Below are positions 33,656 through 41,909 of a stretch of DNA of 64,000 bases, piece by piece. The notes beneath the pieces were generated by a model, which was not told the DNA's origin, did no database searches, and saw nothing but the letters and a program-made list of their open reading frames with translations. This stretch comes from JAOUEA01 sp040882605. Lineage in GTDB: Bacteria > Actinomycetota > UBA4738 > HRBIN12. The number at the start of each line of letters is the position of its first letter. Within the stretch, counting starts at the first letter, position 1. Both the position numbers and the translations under genes were made by a program. The DNA lies in the NCBI GenBank assembly GCA_040882605.1, contig JBBEAY010000058.1, forward strand, positions 1-64,000. Reading direction: 5' to 3'.

Positions 33656-35041
33656 ATGAGCGACGTTCGCACCCGGTTCGATCTGCAGCCCGACCAGATC
33701 CCGACGGCGTGGTTCAACATCATGCCCGACATCGTGAAGTCGGGCATCGAGCCGCTTCCGCCGCTCAGCCCGAAGACGAAGCAGCCGATCGGTCCCGAGG
33801 ACCTGGCCCCGTTGTTCCCGATGTCGCTGATCGGTCAGGAGGTCTCGACCGAGGAATGGATCGACATCCCCGGTGCGGTGATCGACATCTACAAGCTCTG
33901 GAGGCCCTCGCCGCTGTTCCGTGCGACGCGTCTCGAGCAGGAGCTGCAGACGCCGGCGCACATCTACTACAAGTACGAGGGTGGCTCACCGGCCGGCAGC
34001 CATAAGCCCAACACCGCGGTGGCGCAGGCCTACTTCAACAAGGAAGCCGGGATCAGACGGATCGCGACCGAGACCGGCGCCGGTCAGTGGGGATCTGCGA
34101 TGGCGCTCGCGTGCCAGATGTTCGGGCTCGAGTGCGACGTGTACATGGTCAAGGCGTCCTACGATCAGAAGCCGTATCGGCGCATCTTCATGGAATCGTT
34201 CGGGGCAAGCGTCGTGGCCTCGCCGAGTGAGAAGACGAGCAGCGGACGCGCGATCCTCGAGGAGCACCCCGATTCGACCGGGTCGCTCGGCATCGCGATC
34301 AGCGAGGCCGTCGAAGATGCCGCGACGCACGACGACACGAACTACGCGCTCGGTAGCGTGCTCGGCCACGTGCTGCTGCACCAGACCGTGATCGGGCTCG
34401 AGGCCCAGCAGCAGATGGAGATGGCGGGCGAGCGGCCCGACGTCGTGGTCGGTTGCGTGGGCGGCGGTTCGAACTACGCCGGCATCTCCTACCCGTTCAT
34501 GGCCGGCAGGCTCCGCGGCGAGACGCCCGACATGCGTTTCCTCGCGACCGAACCGGCGGCCTGCCCGACGCTCACGAAGGGCAGGTTCGCTTACGACTAC
34601 GGTGACACGGCGCAGATCTCCCCGATCGTGCCGATGTACACGCTGGGGCACGACTTCGTGCCCGCACCCGTGCACGCCGGCGGGCTGCGCTATCACGGTG
34701 ACTCGCCTTCGCTCTCCCTGCTCGTGAAGCACGGGCACATCGATGCCGTCGCGTACACGCAGAACGAGACCTTCGAGGCCGGGCTGCTGTTCGCGCGGAC
34801 CCAGGGCATCCTTCCGGCGCCCGAGGCGAACCACGCGGTGAGGGGCGCGATCGACGAGGCCATCGCTGCGCGCGAGGCCGGTGAGGAGCGTGTGATCCTG
34901 TTCAACCTATGCGGCCACGGGCACTTCGACATGCAGGCGTACGACGACTATCTGGCGGGCAGGCTTCCCGACTTCGAGTTCGACGCCGCCGACGAGGAAG
35001 CGGCGCTCGCGAACCTGCCTGAGGTGTCGATTTCGGTCTGA
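33656..35041 (+). CDS. trpB2: tryptophan synthase beta chain, TrpB2 type
   Basis: A 461-residue PLP enzyme of the TrpB2 group. It has a long N-terminal extension compared with TrpB1 (~100 residues before the active site), PLP lysine Lys117 in GSHKPNTA, the phosphate loop VGGGSNYAG and the GAGQWG segment. Catalyses serine plus indole to tryptophan, and often works without TrpA. Start ATG 33656 has AGGAGGG upstream. No trpA or other trp genes are in the window, as expected for scattered TrpB2 genes; indole salvage is possible. Confidence 0.92.
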   Translation: MSDVRTRFDLQPDQIPTAWFNIMPDIVKSGIEPLPPLSPKTKQPIGPEDLAPLFPMSLIGQEVSTEEWIDIPGAVIDIYKLWRPSPLFRATRLEQELQTPAHIYYKYEGGSPAGSHKPNTAVAQAYFNKEAGIRRIATETGAGQWGSAMALACQMFGLECDVYMVKASYDQKPYRRIFMESFGASVVASPSEKTSSGRAILEEHPDSTGSLGIAISEAVEDAATHDDTNYALGSVLGHVLLHQTVIGLEAQQQMEMAGERPDVVVGCVGGGSNYAGISYPFMAGRLRGETPDMRFLATEPAACPTLTKGRFAYDYGDTAQISPIVPMYTLGHDFVPAPVHAGGLRYHGDSPSLSLLVKHGHIDAVAYTQNETFEAGLLFARTQGILPAPEANHAVRGAIDEAIAAREAGEERVILFNLCGHGHFDMQAYDDYLAGRLPDFEFDAADEEAALANLPEVSISV

Positions 35042-35053
35042 GCGCGCCTGCGC

Positions 35054-36127
35054 TTACTCGGCGAGGGCGTAGGGCGGCAGGCCGAACCGCTCGACCACGG
35101 CGGCGCCCACGGCCTCGGCGAGCAGCTCGTATCCGCGTGGGTTGAAGTGCAGGCCGTCACTCGTGCGGATCAGCTCCACCTTGCCGTCTTCCCAGTAGAA
35201 GGGCGTGTACTGGCCATCGCGTGTGGCGAACCGATCCCACGTGTCGACATACAGGGCGTTGGGGGTGGCATCGACGACGCGCTCGAAGATCTCGTTCTGG
35301 CGCTGCATCACCTGCCAGCGTTCCTTGCGTTGCACGATCGGAAGACCCACCCACGCGACGTGCGAGCCGGCATCGACGGCGATGCGCGTGAACTCCTCGA
35401 CCCTGTCCTCGTACCTCTGAGGCCACTCGAACGAGCCGATCTCGGCGATGACCTGATCGCCCGGCGTCAGCAGGCTCTGGTTGTCGTTGTCGCCGATCAT
35501 CACCACGACCAGGTCGGGTCGGTAGGCGGTCTCGATCTTCTGCAGCGCGGTCATCCAGTCGAAGTAGTCGAGCCGCGACAGACCCGTCGAGACCCGGCCC
35601 TGGCGCAACACCTGCACGAGTGCGGGCCGGAACTCGCGCTCGAGGTAGACCCCGAGACCCGCCGCTAGTGAGTCACCCACCACGGCGATACGGAGCACGT
35701 TGGTGGGGGTGGGCCGGCGGATCTTCGTGTCCTGCACGACCGGCTCGGTGGGGGTGGGTGAGGCGGAGACCGTCGGGATGTCCTCTGGCAGGGGCAGGTC
35801 GACGGTGCCACCGGGCGCCGCGTTGGGGTCACGCCCGAGCGCGCGGCTCGCGGTGTCGGTGACCACCGTGACCCGCATGAACTCGCCGATCGCCGTGATC
35901 GGACGCAACACCCACAGCGACACCGTGCGTCTCGTGCCGAGGGGACCCGCCTCCGACGATCGTTCGAGGGTGGGTGCGAACAGGAAGACCCAGGTCACCA
36001 GCGCCACGACGATCACGATCAAGGCCCGCCCCGCCGGCATCGTGCGGCCACCGTGCGTCACGGGCGTCCGGGCGTCGTCGCCGTGCTGGTCCGAGTGCTC
36101 CAGGGTCGGTGTGTCGTGAGAGCTCAT
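35054..36127 (-). CDS. membrane-anchored SGNH/GDSL-type hydrolase (O-acetyl transfer partner of MBOAT)
   Basis: A 357-residue protein. A polar N-terminus and a single membrane helix (~34-51) are followed by a Pro/Thr-rich linker (~105-140). The SGNH domain outside the membrane has Ser153 in VVGDSLAAGLG, block III MIGDNDNQ, and the catalytic Asp/His pair in SDGLHFNP. It follows the MBOAT gene by 21 bp on the same strand. Known: MBOAT proteins (AlgI, PatA) hand acyl groups to SGNH partners (AlgJ/X, PatB) for polysaccharide O-acetylation. The target polymer here is unknown. Confidence 0.87.
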   Translation of the reverse strand: MSSHDTPTLEHSDQHGDDARTPVTHGGRTMPAGRALIVIVVALVTWVFLFAPTLERSSEAGPLGTRRTVSLWVLRPITAIGEFMRVTVVTDTASRALGRDPNAAPGGTVDLPLPEDIPTVSASPTPTEPVVQDTKIRRPTPTNVLRIAVVGDSLAAGLGVYLEREFRPALVQVLRQGRVSTGLSRLDYFDWMTALQKIETAYRPDLVVVMIGDNDNQSLLTPGDQVIAEIGSFEWPQRYEDRVEEFTRIAVDAGSHVAWVGLPIVQRKERWQVMQRQNEIFERVVDATPNALYVDTWDRFATRDGQYTPFYWEDGKVELIRTSDGLHFNPRGYELLAEAVGAAVVERFGLPPYALAE

Positions 36128-36148
36128 GGGATCGGGTCGTCGCCTTCG

Positions 36149-37561
36149 TCAGAACTGGAAGTAGATGAACGGCGCCACGCCTTGCGGTCCGAGTGTGGCG
36201 ATCACGAAGAGCGCCCCGGCACCGGCGAGCCCCATGGGAACAGGACGCCAGCGCGAGATCGCCTGCTGCAACCGCAGGCCGGGTTCACGCGGCGCGTTCT
36301 GAAGGGCCAGCATGAACACGATCGTGCCGATGGCGAGCGGGGTGACCACCTGGGTGGGGGTCGTCCAACCGGATAGCAGGCGTCCGAGCAGCGTGAGCGC
36401 GGTGCCGATCGAGTCGGACCGGAAGAACACCCACCCCACGCACACCAGAGCGAACGTCGATAGGCGCTGGCCCCACACGAGCAGCGGCGTCTCGAGACGC
36501 TCGGCGAGATGCGCTCGTTTGAACGCTCCGGCAGCCTGTCCGATGCCGTGCAAGAGACCCCAGATGATGAACGGCCATGCGGCGCCGTGCCACAGGCCGC
36601 CGAGCGCCATGGTGACCATGATGTTCACGTAGGTGCGAACCTCGCCGCGCTTCGAGCCGCCGAGCGGGATATAGAGGTAGTCGCGCAACCACCTCGACAA
36701 CGTGATGTGCCAGCGCCGCCAGAAGTCCTGCAGCGATCGCGCCGCGTAGGGGCGATCGAAGTTCTGTGGGAACCGGAACCCCAGCAGCTTCGCCACCCCG
36801 ATGGCGATGTCGGTGTAGCCGCTGAAGTCGGCGTAGATCACGATCGCATACGCGATGACGCCGAAGAGCACGTCGATCGCGGAGTACGCAGCCGGGTCGC
36901 CGAACACGGGGTCGACCAATGCGCCCGCCAGGAAGCTCGACACCACCACCTTCTTGAAGAGGCCTCCGAGGATCAGCCACGCCGCACCGGCGACGTCGAG
37001 ATGGCGCGGATCACGGCGCACGCGGAGCTGGGGGATCAACTCGTTAGGCCGCACGATCGGGCCGGCCACCAGGTGCGGGAAGAACGAGAGGTAGAGGAAG
37101 ACGTCGATCGAGCTCGCGACCCTCGTGTCGTCCCGGTACACGTCGATGATGTAGCTGATCGCCATGAACGTGAAGAACGAGATGCCGACGGGCAGGATGA
37201 GCTCCACCAGCGGCAGTCCGACGTTGAGACCCAGCGAGCTCGCGGCATTCGTGAGCTCGCGCGAGAAGAACCCGTAGTACTTGAAGACGATGAGCGGTGC
37301 GAGCGTCAGAGCGACGCCGGCCGCCATGGCCACACGCTTGCGAGTCTCGGCGGTTTGGCGTGCCACGGTGACAGCGCCGAGTTGCGCAAGGGCCGACACG
37401 CCCGCGAGCAGCCAGATGAAATGCACGTTCCACCAGGCGTAGAACACGTAGCTGACCGCGATCATGAACAGCTTCCAGGGCAAGGGTTTCGGGCTCAGCA
37501 ACCAATGGCCCAAGAAGACCAGGGCGAAGAAGATCGCGAAATCGATCGTGGGGAAGAGCAC
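36149..37561 (-). CDS. MBOAT family O-acyltransferase (AlgI-like)
   Basis: A 470-residue polytopic protein of the AlgI/DltB branch, with about ten helices. Motifs seen are YADFSGYTDIAIG, RPYAARSLQDFWRRWHITLS and GGLWHGAAW, the last carrying the conserved catalytic His. Moves an acyl group, usually acetyl, across the membrane to an exported acceptor. Starts at GTG 37561 and is the first gene of a pair with the SGNH protein, so the two should form one O-acylation system for cell-surface glycans. Confidence 0.92.
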   Translation of the reverse strand: MLFPTIDFAIFFALVFLGHWLLSPKPLPWKLFMIAVSYVFYAWWNVHFIWLLAGVSALAQLGAVTVARQTAETRKRVAMAAGVALTLAPLIVFKYYGFFSRELTNAASSLGLNVGLPLVELILPVGISFFTFMAISYIIDVYRDDTRVASSIDVFLYLSFFPHLVAGPIVRPNELIPQLRVRRDPRHLDVAGAAWLILGGLFKKVVVSSFLAGALVDPVFGDPAAYSAIDVLFGVIAYAIVIYADFSGYTDIAIGVAKLLGFRFPQNFDRPYAARSLQDFWRRWHITLSRWLRDYLYIPLGGSKRGEVRTYVNIMVTMALGGLWHGAAWPFIIWGLLHGIGQAAGAFKRAHLAERLETPLLVWGQRLSTFALVCVGWVFFRSDSIGTALTLLGRLLSGWTTPTQVVTPLAIGTIVFMLALQNAPREPGLRLQQAISRWRPVPMGLAGAGALFVIATLGPQGVAPFIYFQF

Positions 37562-37609
37562 GACTCGAGAACCCTAACGCACCTCACCGCCGCGCTCGGC
37601 GTGCGTTCA

Positions 37610-38833
37610 TCACTCGGCGATACGGCGTTGCAGGAACGCTCGCTCGGCCGGGTTCGTCGTCAGCTCGAGGGCTCGCCGGTAGGCGGTTGCGGCCTCGTCG
37701 CGCCGCTCGAGCCGGCGGAGCAGGTCCGCCCGGGTCGCGTGGAACAGGTGGTAGGAGGCGAGGTCGCCCGCCAAGGGTTCGACGAGTGTGAGGCCGGCGC
37801 GCGGCCCGTCGGCCATCGCCACTGCCACTGCACGGTTGAGCTCGACCACCGGGCTCGGCGACGCTTCGGCGAGCACGGCATACAGGCTCGCGATCTGCGG
37901 CCAGTCGGTGTGTTCGGGCCGGGGCGCTTGCGCGTGCAAGGCAGCGATCGCCGCTTGCAGCTGATACGGACCGCTCGCGCGCAGTCCGATCGCTCGGTCG
38001 AGCACGGCGACACCCTCGTCGATCATGTCGTGGTCCCAGCGAGATCGGTTCTGATCCTCGAGCAACACCAGATCGCGGCCGGCGTCGGTGCGCGCGTCCC
38101 GACGGGAGTGCTGCAGCAGCATCAGGGCGAGCAACCCCGCCACCTCGGCCTGATCGGAAAGCAGCCGCTCGACCACGCGAGTGAGCCATATCGCCTCGTC
38201 GCAGAGGTCTATGCGCACCAGGTCCTGGCCGCTCGTGGCGCTATACCCCTCGTTGAACACGAGGTAGAGGACCGCGAGCACGCCGCCGAGGCGATCGTGG
38301 AGCAGCTCGCGGGGCGGTACGCGGTAGGGGATGCCGGCGTCGCGGATCTTCCTTTTCGCCCGAACGAGCCGCTGCGCCACCGTCGATTCCGGCGAGAGGA
38401 ACGCCCGAGCGATCTCCCTCGTCGACAGCCCGCCGACGGTTCACAATGTGAGGGCGACGCGCGATTCCATGGGAAGGGCGGGGTGACAGCACGTGAAGAT
38501 CAGCCGCAAGCGCTCGTCCGGGATCTCGTACATCTCGCCCTCGTCCAGGGTCTCCAGCGCGCGCAGCTGTGTCGCCGCCTCGGTCTTCGCTTGCCCCACC
38601 TGGTCGCGTCTGATGCGATCGATCGCCCGGTGACGGGCGGTCGTCGTGATCCAGGCTCCCGGGTTGTCCGGCACGCCGGTACGCGGCCACCGGTCGAGCG
38701 CGATCACGAATGCGTCCTGCACGGCCTCCTCGGCCAGGTCGAAGCTTCCGACCGCTCGGATCAAGGTCGCGACCGCCCGTCCCGACTCCCGCCGGAACAG
38801 GCGATCGACGACCTCTTCAGTGGCGGCGGTCAA
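37610..38833 (-). pseudogene. ECF42-type RNA polymerase sigma factor, interrupted by one in-frame TGA
   Basis: A 408-codon frame from TTG 38833 to a stop at 37610 carries the whole sigma factor. Region 2 includes DNPGAWITTTARHRAIDRIR; region 4 includes TVGGLSTREIARAFLSPEST; the C-terminal TPR-like ECF42 extension (DUF6596) ends HATRADLLRR...NPAERAFL. TGA at 38441-38443 (complement) is codon 131 and falls between ALTL and TVGGL, where relatives have an Arg. CGA to TGA is a single transition. Everything else is intact in one frame, so this is a recent nonsense change, a sequence error or read-through. The TTG start overlaps the YCII stop (TTGA), so the partner gene is coupled. Confidence 0.85.
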
Positions 38834-39195
38834 CCCTGCGGCATCTGTGGGAGCTCCATGACGGGGCGCAGCTCGATCGTGCCGCGAGCTGCGCCCGGGC
38901 ACTCCGCGGCCGCCCCGATCGCGTCGTCGAGGTTGTCGACCTCGAGCAGGTAGTAGCCGCCGAGGGTCTCCTTCGTCTCGGCGAAAGGACCGTCGGTGAC
39001 GATGCGCTCCCCGTCCTTCACGCGCACGCTCGTCGCCTGCTCGACCGGTTGCAAGGCGTCGCCGGCCCTCATCCACCCCTTCTTGCCGAGCCAGTCCGAG
39101 TAGTCGTACCAACGCTTCATCTCGGCGGCCTGCTCGGCCTCGTTCATCTCCATGTCGGCGTTCATGTCGCCGTAGATCAGCAGCATGTACTGCAT
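38830..39195 (-). CDS. YCII/DGPF-domain protein, ECF42 partner
   Basis: A 121-residue YCII-like protein with an N-terminal QYMLLIYGD and the signature DGPF at 68-71 (TDGPFAETKETLGGYYLL). Known: DGPF proteins are the standard genomic neighbours of ECF42 sigma factors and may act with or be controlled by them. Start ATG 39195 has AAGGAGAAAG upstream. The stop overlaps the sigma factor's TTG start. It appears intact although the sigma gene is interrupted. Confidence 0.9.
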   Translation of the reverse strand: MQYMLLIYGDMNADMEMNEAEQAAEMKRWYDYSDWLGKKGWMRAGDALQPVEQATSVRVKDGERIVTDGPFAETKETLGGYYLLEVDNLDDAIGAAAECPGAARGTIELRPVMELPQMPQG

Positions 39196-39381
39196 CGACT
39201 TTCTCCTTCCTGCTCGTGTTCCTGCGGCTGGGTCAGCCGCCTCTATCGATACGACGAACGGAAACCGACCGTCGTCGACATCGTGGTGAAGATCGGCCTC
39301 GAGACCTTAACGGGGCCTCGCCGCGCCGGGCTCAGGTAGCCTGCACCATCGATAGGAGAACGTTCCGACAGAAGGAGACCG

Positions 39382-39573
39382 ATGTCCCGCGAGAGCGACT
39401 GGGCCGTGTTCGAGAAGGCATGCGAGATCACCGCGTCGGCGGTGCGCGGGGCGATGACGGGCAGCGATGGGCAACAGGCGTCGTTCGTCGCCGACGTGTT
39501 TCGGTCGGTCCACGAGGCCCTCAAAGCGACGGCAGATGAGATGCCCAACAAGGACTCGAAGCCCGGATTCTGA
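39382..39573 (+). CDS. small hypothetical protein, 63 residues
   Basis: A 63-residue protein from ATG 39382 with a fair ribosome site (GAAGGAGA at 39371-39378). Amphipathic helices are likely (WAVFEKACEITASAVRGAM; FVADVFRSVHEALKATADE); there is no membrane segment. The gene is alone between divergent YCII and convergent CBS genes, so it needs its own promoter. No family was recognised. Confidence 0.6.
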   Translation: MSRESDWAVFEKACEITASAVRGAMTGSDGQQASFVADVFRSVHEALKATADEMPNKDSKPGF

Positions 39574-39603
39574 CGCGACCTCCCGATCGTGCCGGCCGCC
39601 GAG

Positions 39604-39969
39604 TCAGCCGCGGGGAGTGACATCGCGCATCGACACGATGCCCACGACACGGCCGTCTTCCACCACCGGCAGATGCCTGAATCCGAACGCGAACATCGAC
39701 TCGAGGGCTTCGTGCGGATCGACCTCAGGCCCGATCGTCTTCGGATCCTTCGTCATGAACTCGGTGACGTGATGATTCTCGGCGTCGAAGTCGGACCCCA
39801 CCGCGCGCAAGACGTCACGCTCGGTGAAGATGCCGAGAAGGCGTTCGCCGTCGAGCACGATGGCGCTCCCGACCTGATGGGTGCTCATCATCGTCGCGGC
39901 ATCGGCGATCGTGGTCGTCGGCGAGACGATCGTCAGATCGGTGCTCATCACGTCACGGATCACGGTCAT
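39604..39969 (-). CDS. CBS-domain pair protein
   Basis: A 121-residue protein made of two CBS motifs (TVIRDVMSTDLTIV..., FMTKDPKTIGPE...GFRHLPVVEDGRVVGIVSMRDV). Such stand-alone CBS proteins bind adenosyl nucleotides and regulate partners; the partner is unknown. Start ATG 39969 shares bases with the divergent MutY start (CATG, 39967-39970), so neither gene has a normal leader. The family normally begins exactly at this Met (MTVIRDVM), which supports the start. Confidence 0.88.
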   Translation of the reverse strand: MTVIRDVMSTDLTIVSPTTTIADAATMMSTHQVGSAIVLDGERLLGIFTERDVLRAVGSDFDAENHHVTEFMTKDPKTIGPEVDPHEALESMFAFGFRHLPVVEDGRVVGIVSMRDVTPRG

Positions 39970-40912
39970 GCCTGGCCCCTTCGATACGTCGATTGACGAC
40001 GGTCAGCAGCCTAGTCCGCGGGAGAAGGCGCGGGAAGCCCTGCTGGCCTGGTACCGGCCTCGACGCAGGGCCTACCCGTGGCGCGCCCCCGCTCGCCAGG
40101 GCGCCCGACGTCCCGATGCGTATGCCGTGCTGGTCAGTGAGGTCATGCTGCAGCAGACGCAGGCGTCGCGCGTCGTTCCTGCCTTCGAGGCGTTCATGAC
40201 TCGATTCCCCGACGTTCGAGCTCTGGCATCGGCGTCTCGCGCCGACGTGCTGCGGTCGTGGCGCAGGCTCGGCTACCCGCGGCGCGCCGTGGCGCTGCAC
40301 CGCGCGGCCGATCAGATCGTCGAACAGCATGACGGCGTGGTGCCATGCGATCGGGAGGCGCTGCGGGCGCTGACCGGTGTGGGCGAGTACACGTCGGCGG
40401 CCGTTGCAAGCCTCGCCTACGGAGCCCGCATCGCGGTGGTCGACACCAACGTGCGAAGGGTGTGGGCGCGGGTGGATCGGGGTGTGGAGCCAGACGAGGT
40501 GTCGGACCGTGAGCTGAAGCTCGCCGCCGATGCGTGGCTCGACCCGCGCCGCCCCGAGGCCTGGAACCAGGCGCTGATGGATCTCGGTCGTGAGGTGTGC
40601 CGGCCATCGCCGCGATGCCACGACTGTCCGCTGCGACCCTGGTGCGCGTTCGCGGCCGCCGGGCGCACGGGCAGGCCGTCGGCGCGGCGACAGCCGAGGT
40701 TCGAAGGTTCGTTGCGCCAGGTGCGTGGGGCGGTTACCGCCGAGCTTCGCGCTCGCTCGCCTCGCACTGTCGGGGCCATCGTCCGCGCAACAGGGCTCCC
40801 GACGTCACGGATCGCTGAGGCGGTCCGAGGCTTGCACGGTGATGGCGTGGTTGTCGCATCACCGGCAGCGCTCGAAGGGCGCGAGCGAGGGCTCCTCTCG
40901 CTCCCCGACTAG
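39968..40912 (+). CDS. mutY: A/G-specific adenine DNA glycosylase
   Basis: A 314-residue MutY with catalytic Glu58 (VSEVMLQQTQ), HhH at 134-146 (LTGVGEYTSAAVA) and Asp159 (VVDTNVRR). The Fe-S cluster cysteines are 211, 217, 220 and 226, giving C-x5-C-x2-C-x5-C; MutY normally has six residues in the first gap. The C-terminal domain after the cluster is short (~85 residues). It removes adenine mispaired with 8-oxoguanine. Start ATG 39968 is set by alignment with the family and overlaps the divergent CBS start. Confidence 0.9.
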   Translation: MPGPFDTSIDDGQQPSPREKAREALLAWYRPRRRAYPWRAPARQGARRPDAYAVLVSEVMLQQTQASRVVPAFEAFMTRFPDVRALASASRADVLRSWRRLGYPRRAVALHRAADQIVEQHDGVVPCDREALRALTGVGEYTSAAVASLAYGARIAVVDTNVRRVWARVDRGVEPDEVSDRELKLAADAWLDPRRPEAWNQALMDLGREVCRPSPRCHDCPLRPWCAFAAAGRTGRPSARRQPRFEGSLRQVRGAVTAELRARSPRTVGAIVRATGLPTSRIAEAVRGLHGDGVVVASPAALEGRERGLLSLPD

Positions 40913-40972
40913 ACGTGGCAAGGCAAGCGGGGCTCGCGGAACCCATCGAGGCGCCCGGTGCCGGTCAACCCG

Positions 40973-41002
40973 TTGACGGAGCGACCGATCCGTGGGTAGA
41001 CT
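40973..41002 (+). promoter_or_regulatory. promoter of the znuA-znuC-znuB-zur operon
   Basis: TTGACG at 40973-40978, 18-bp spacer, TAGACT at 40997-41002. The predicted start of transcription (41009-41010) coincides with ATG 41010, so the mRNA is probably leaderless. Confidence 0.6.
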
Positions 41003-41009
41003 GTTCGAA

Positions 41010-41909
41010 ATGAGAGTGATTCTCAGTCTTGTTCTGACACTGATGATCCTCACGCCCGCGTGCGCTGGCAGCGCTGGGCCGAGCCAAGCTGAGGACACAT
41101 CGATCTCAGTCGTGGCGAGCTTCTATCCGCTGGCCTTCGCAGCCCAGCGAGTGGGCGGCGATGCGGTCACCGTCACGAACCTGACTCCGCCCGGGGTCGA
41201 GCCGCACGATCTCGAGCTCGCGCCCGAGGCCCTCGAGCTGATCGCGTCGGCCGACGTTGTCGTCTACCTCTCAGGCGGTTTCCAGCCCGCCGTCGAGGAA
41301 GCGGTCGAAGCGGAAGCCACCGGCGTCGTCGTCGATGTCGCCCAGGGTAGCGGCGCCGGCTCCGACGCCTCCGTGGCGGCGGATGGTGATCCGCACATCT
41401 GGCTCGACCCCGCCCTCTACGCGGGCATGGTCGACCGCGTGGCAACCGCGCTGGTCGAGGTGCGAACTGCCGATGCCCAGACGTTCCTCGGGAACGCCCG
41501 CAGGCTCGAAGTGGAGCTCGAGCAGCTCGACGAGGAGTTCCGGTTGGGACTCGCCGAGTGCGACACTCGAACGATGATCACCAACCATGCGGCGTTCGGA
41601 TATCTGGCGGCGGCATACGACCTCGACCAGTGGGCGATCTCGGGATCGTCGCCGGAGTCCGAGCCCGACCCTGCGCGCATCGCCGAGCTCGTCGAAGTCG
41701 CGCGCGATGCAGGTGCGACGACGGTCTTCGCAGAAGACCTGCTCTCTGCCGAGGTCGTTGAGATCCTTGCTGCCGAGGCCGGCCTCGACTCCGCTCTGCT
41801 GAGTCCACTCGAAGGTCTGGCCGAGGCGCAGATCGCCGCGAGCGACGACTACCTGTCGGTGATGCGCCGGAACCTGGAGACCTTGCGTGACGGCCTCGTC
41901 TGCGCCTAG
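41010..41909 (+). CDS. znuA: zinc ABC transporter substrate-binding lipoprotein
   Basis: A 299-residue cluster-9 binding protein. The N-terminal signal ends in LTPAC (Cys18), a slightly irregular lipobox. Zinc-ligand His66 (EPHDLEL), His129 (DPHIWLDP) and a third His (ITNHAAFGYLA) are present. The His-rich loop of Gram-negative ZnuA is missing; a short Gly/Ser/Ala stretch (SGAGSDASVAADG) is there instead. Family members carry Zn2+ or Mn2+; linkage to a Zur gene favours zinc. ATG 41010 was chosen because the promoter and Zur-type box sit on it. Confidence 0.9.
   Translation: MRVILSLVLTLMILTPACAGSAGPSQAEDTSISVVASFYPLAFAAQRVGGDAVTVTNLTPPGVEPHDLELAPEALELIASADVVVYLSGGFQPAVEEAVEAEATGVVVDVAQGSGAGSDASVAADGDPHIWLDPALYAGMVDRVATALVEVRTADAQTFLGNARRLEVELEQLDEEFRLGLAECDTRTMITNHAAFGYLAAAYDLDQWAISGSSPESEPDPARIAELVEVARDAGATTVFAEDLLSAEVVEILAAEAGLDSALLSPLEGLAEAQIAASDDYLSVMRRNLETLRDGLVCA
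41011..41025. promoter_or_regulatory. Zur-type operator overlapping the znuA start codon
   Basis: TGAGAGT-G-ATTCTCA (41011-41025) is a 7-1-7 inverted repeat with one mismatch, close to Fur/Zur boxes of actinobacteria (TGA...TCA arms). It begins inside the ATG. A zur gene is the fourth gene of the operon, so autoregulation by zinc is likely. Confidence 0.7.

Noticed and set aside
38441..38443. Reassigned or selenocysteine TGA codon in the sigma factor
   Set aside because: TGA ends many genes here, the expected residue is Arg and not Cys/Sec, and no SECIS-like element was seen; a nonsense change or sequence error is simpler.
36509..38953. Very long open frame (814 codons) on the plus strand across the MBOAT and sigma factor genes
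   Set aside because: It is antisense to well-recognised genes, its translation is Arg/Gly/His/Asp-rich with no domain, and it results from third-position GC bias.
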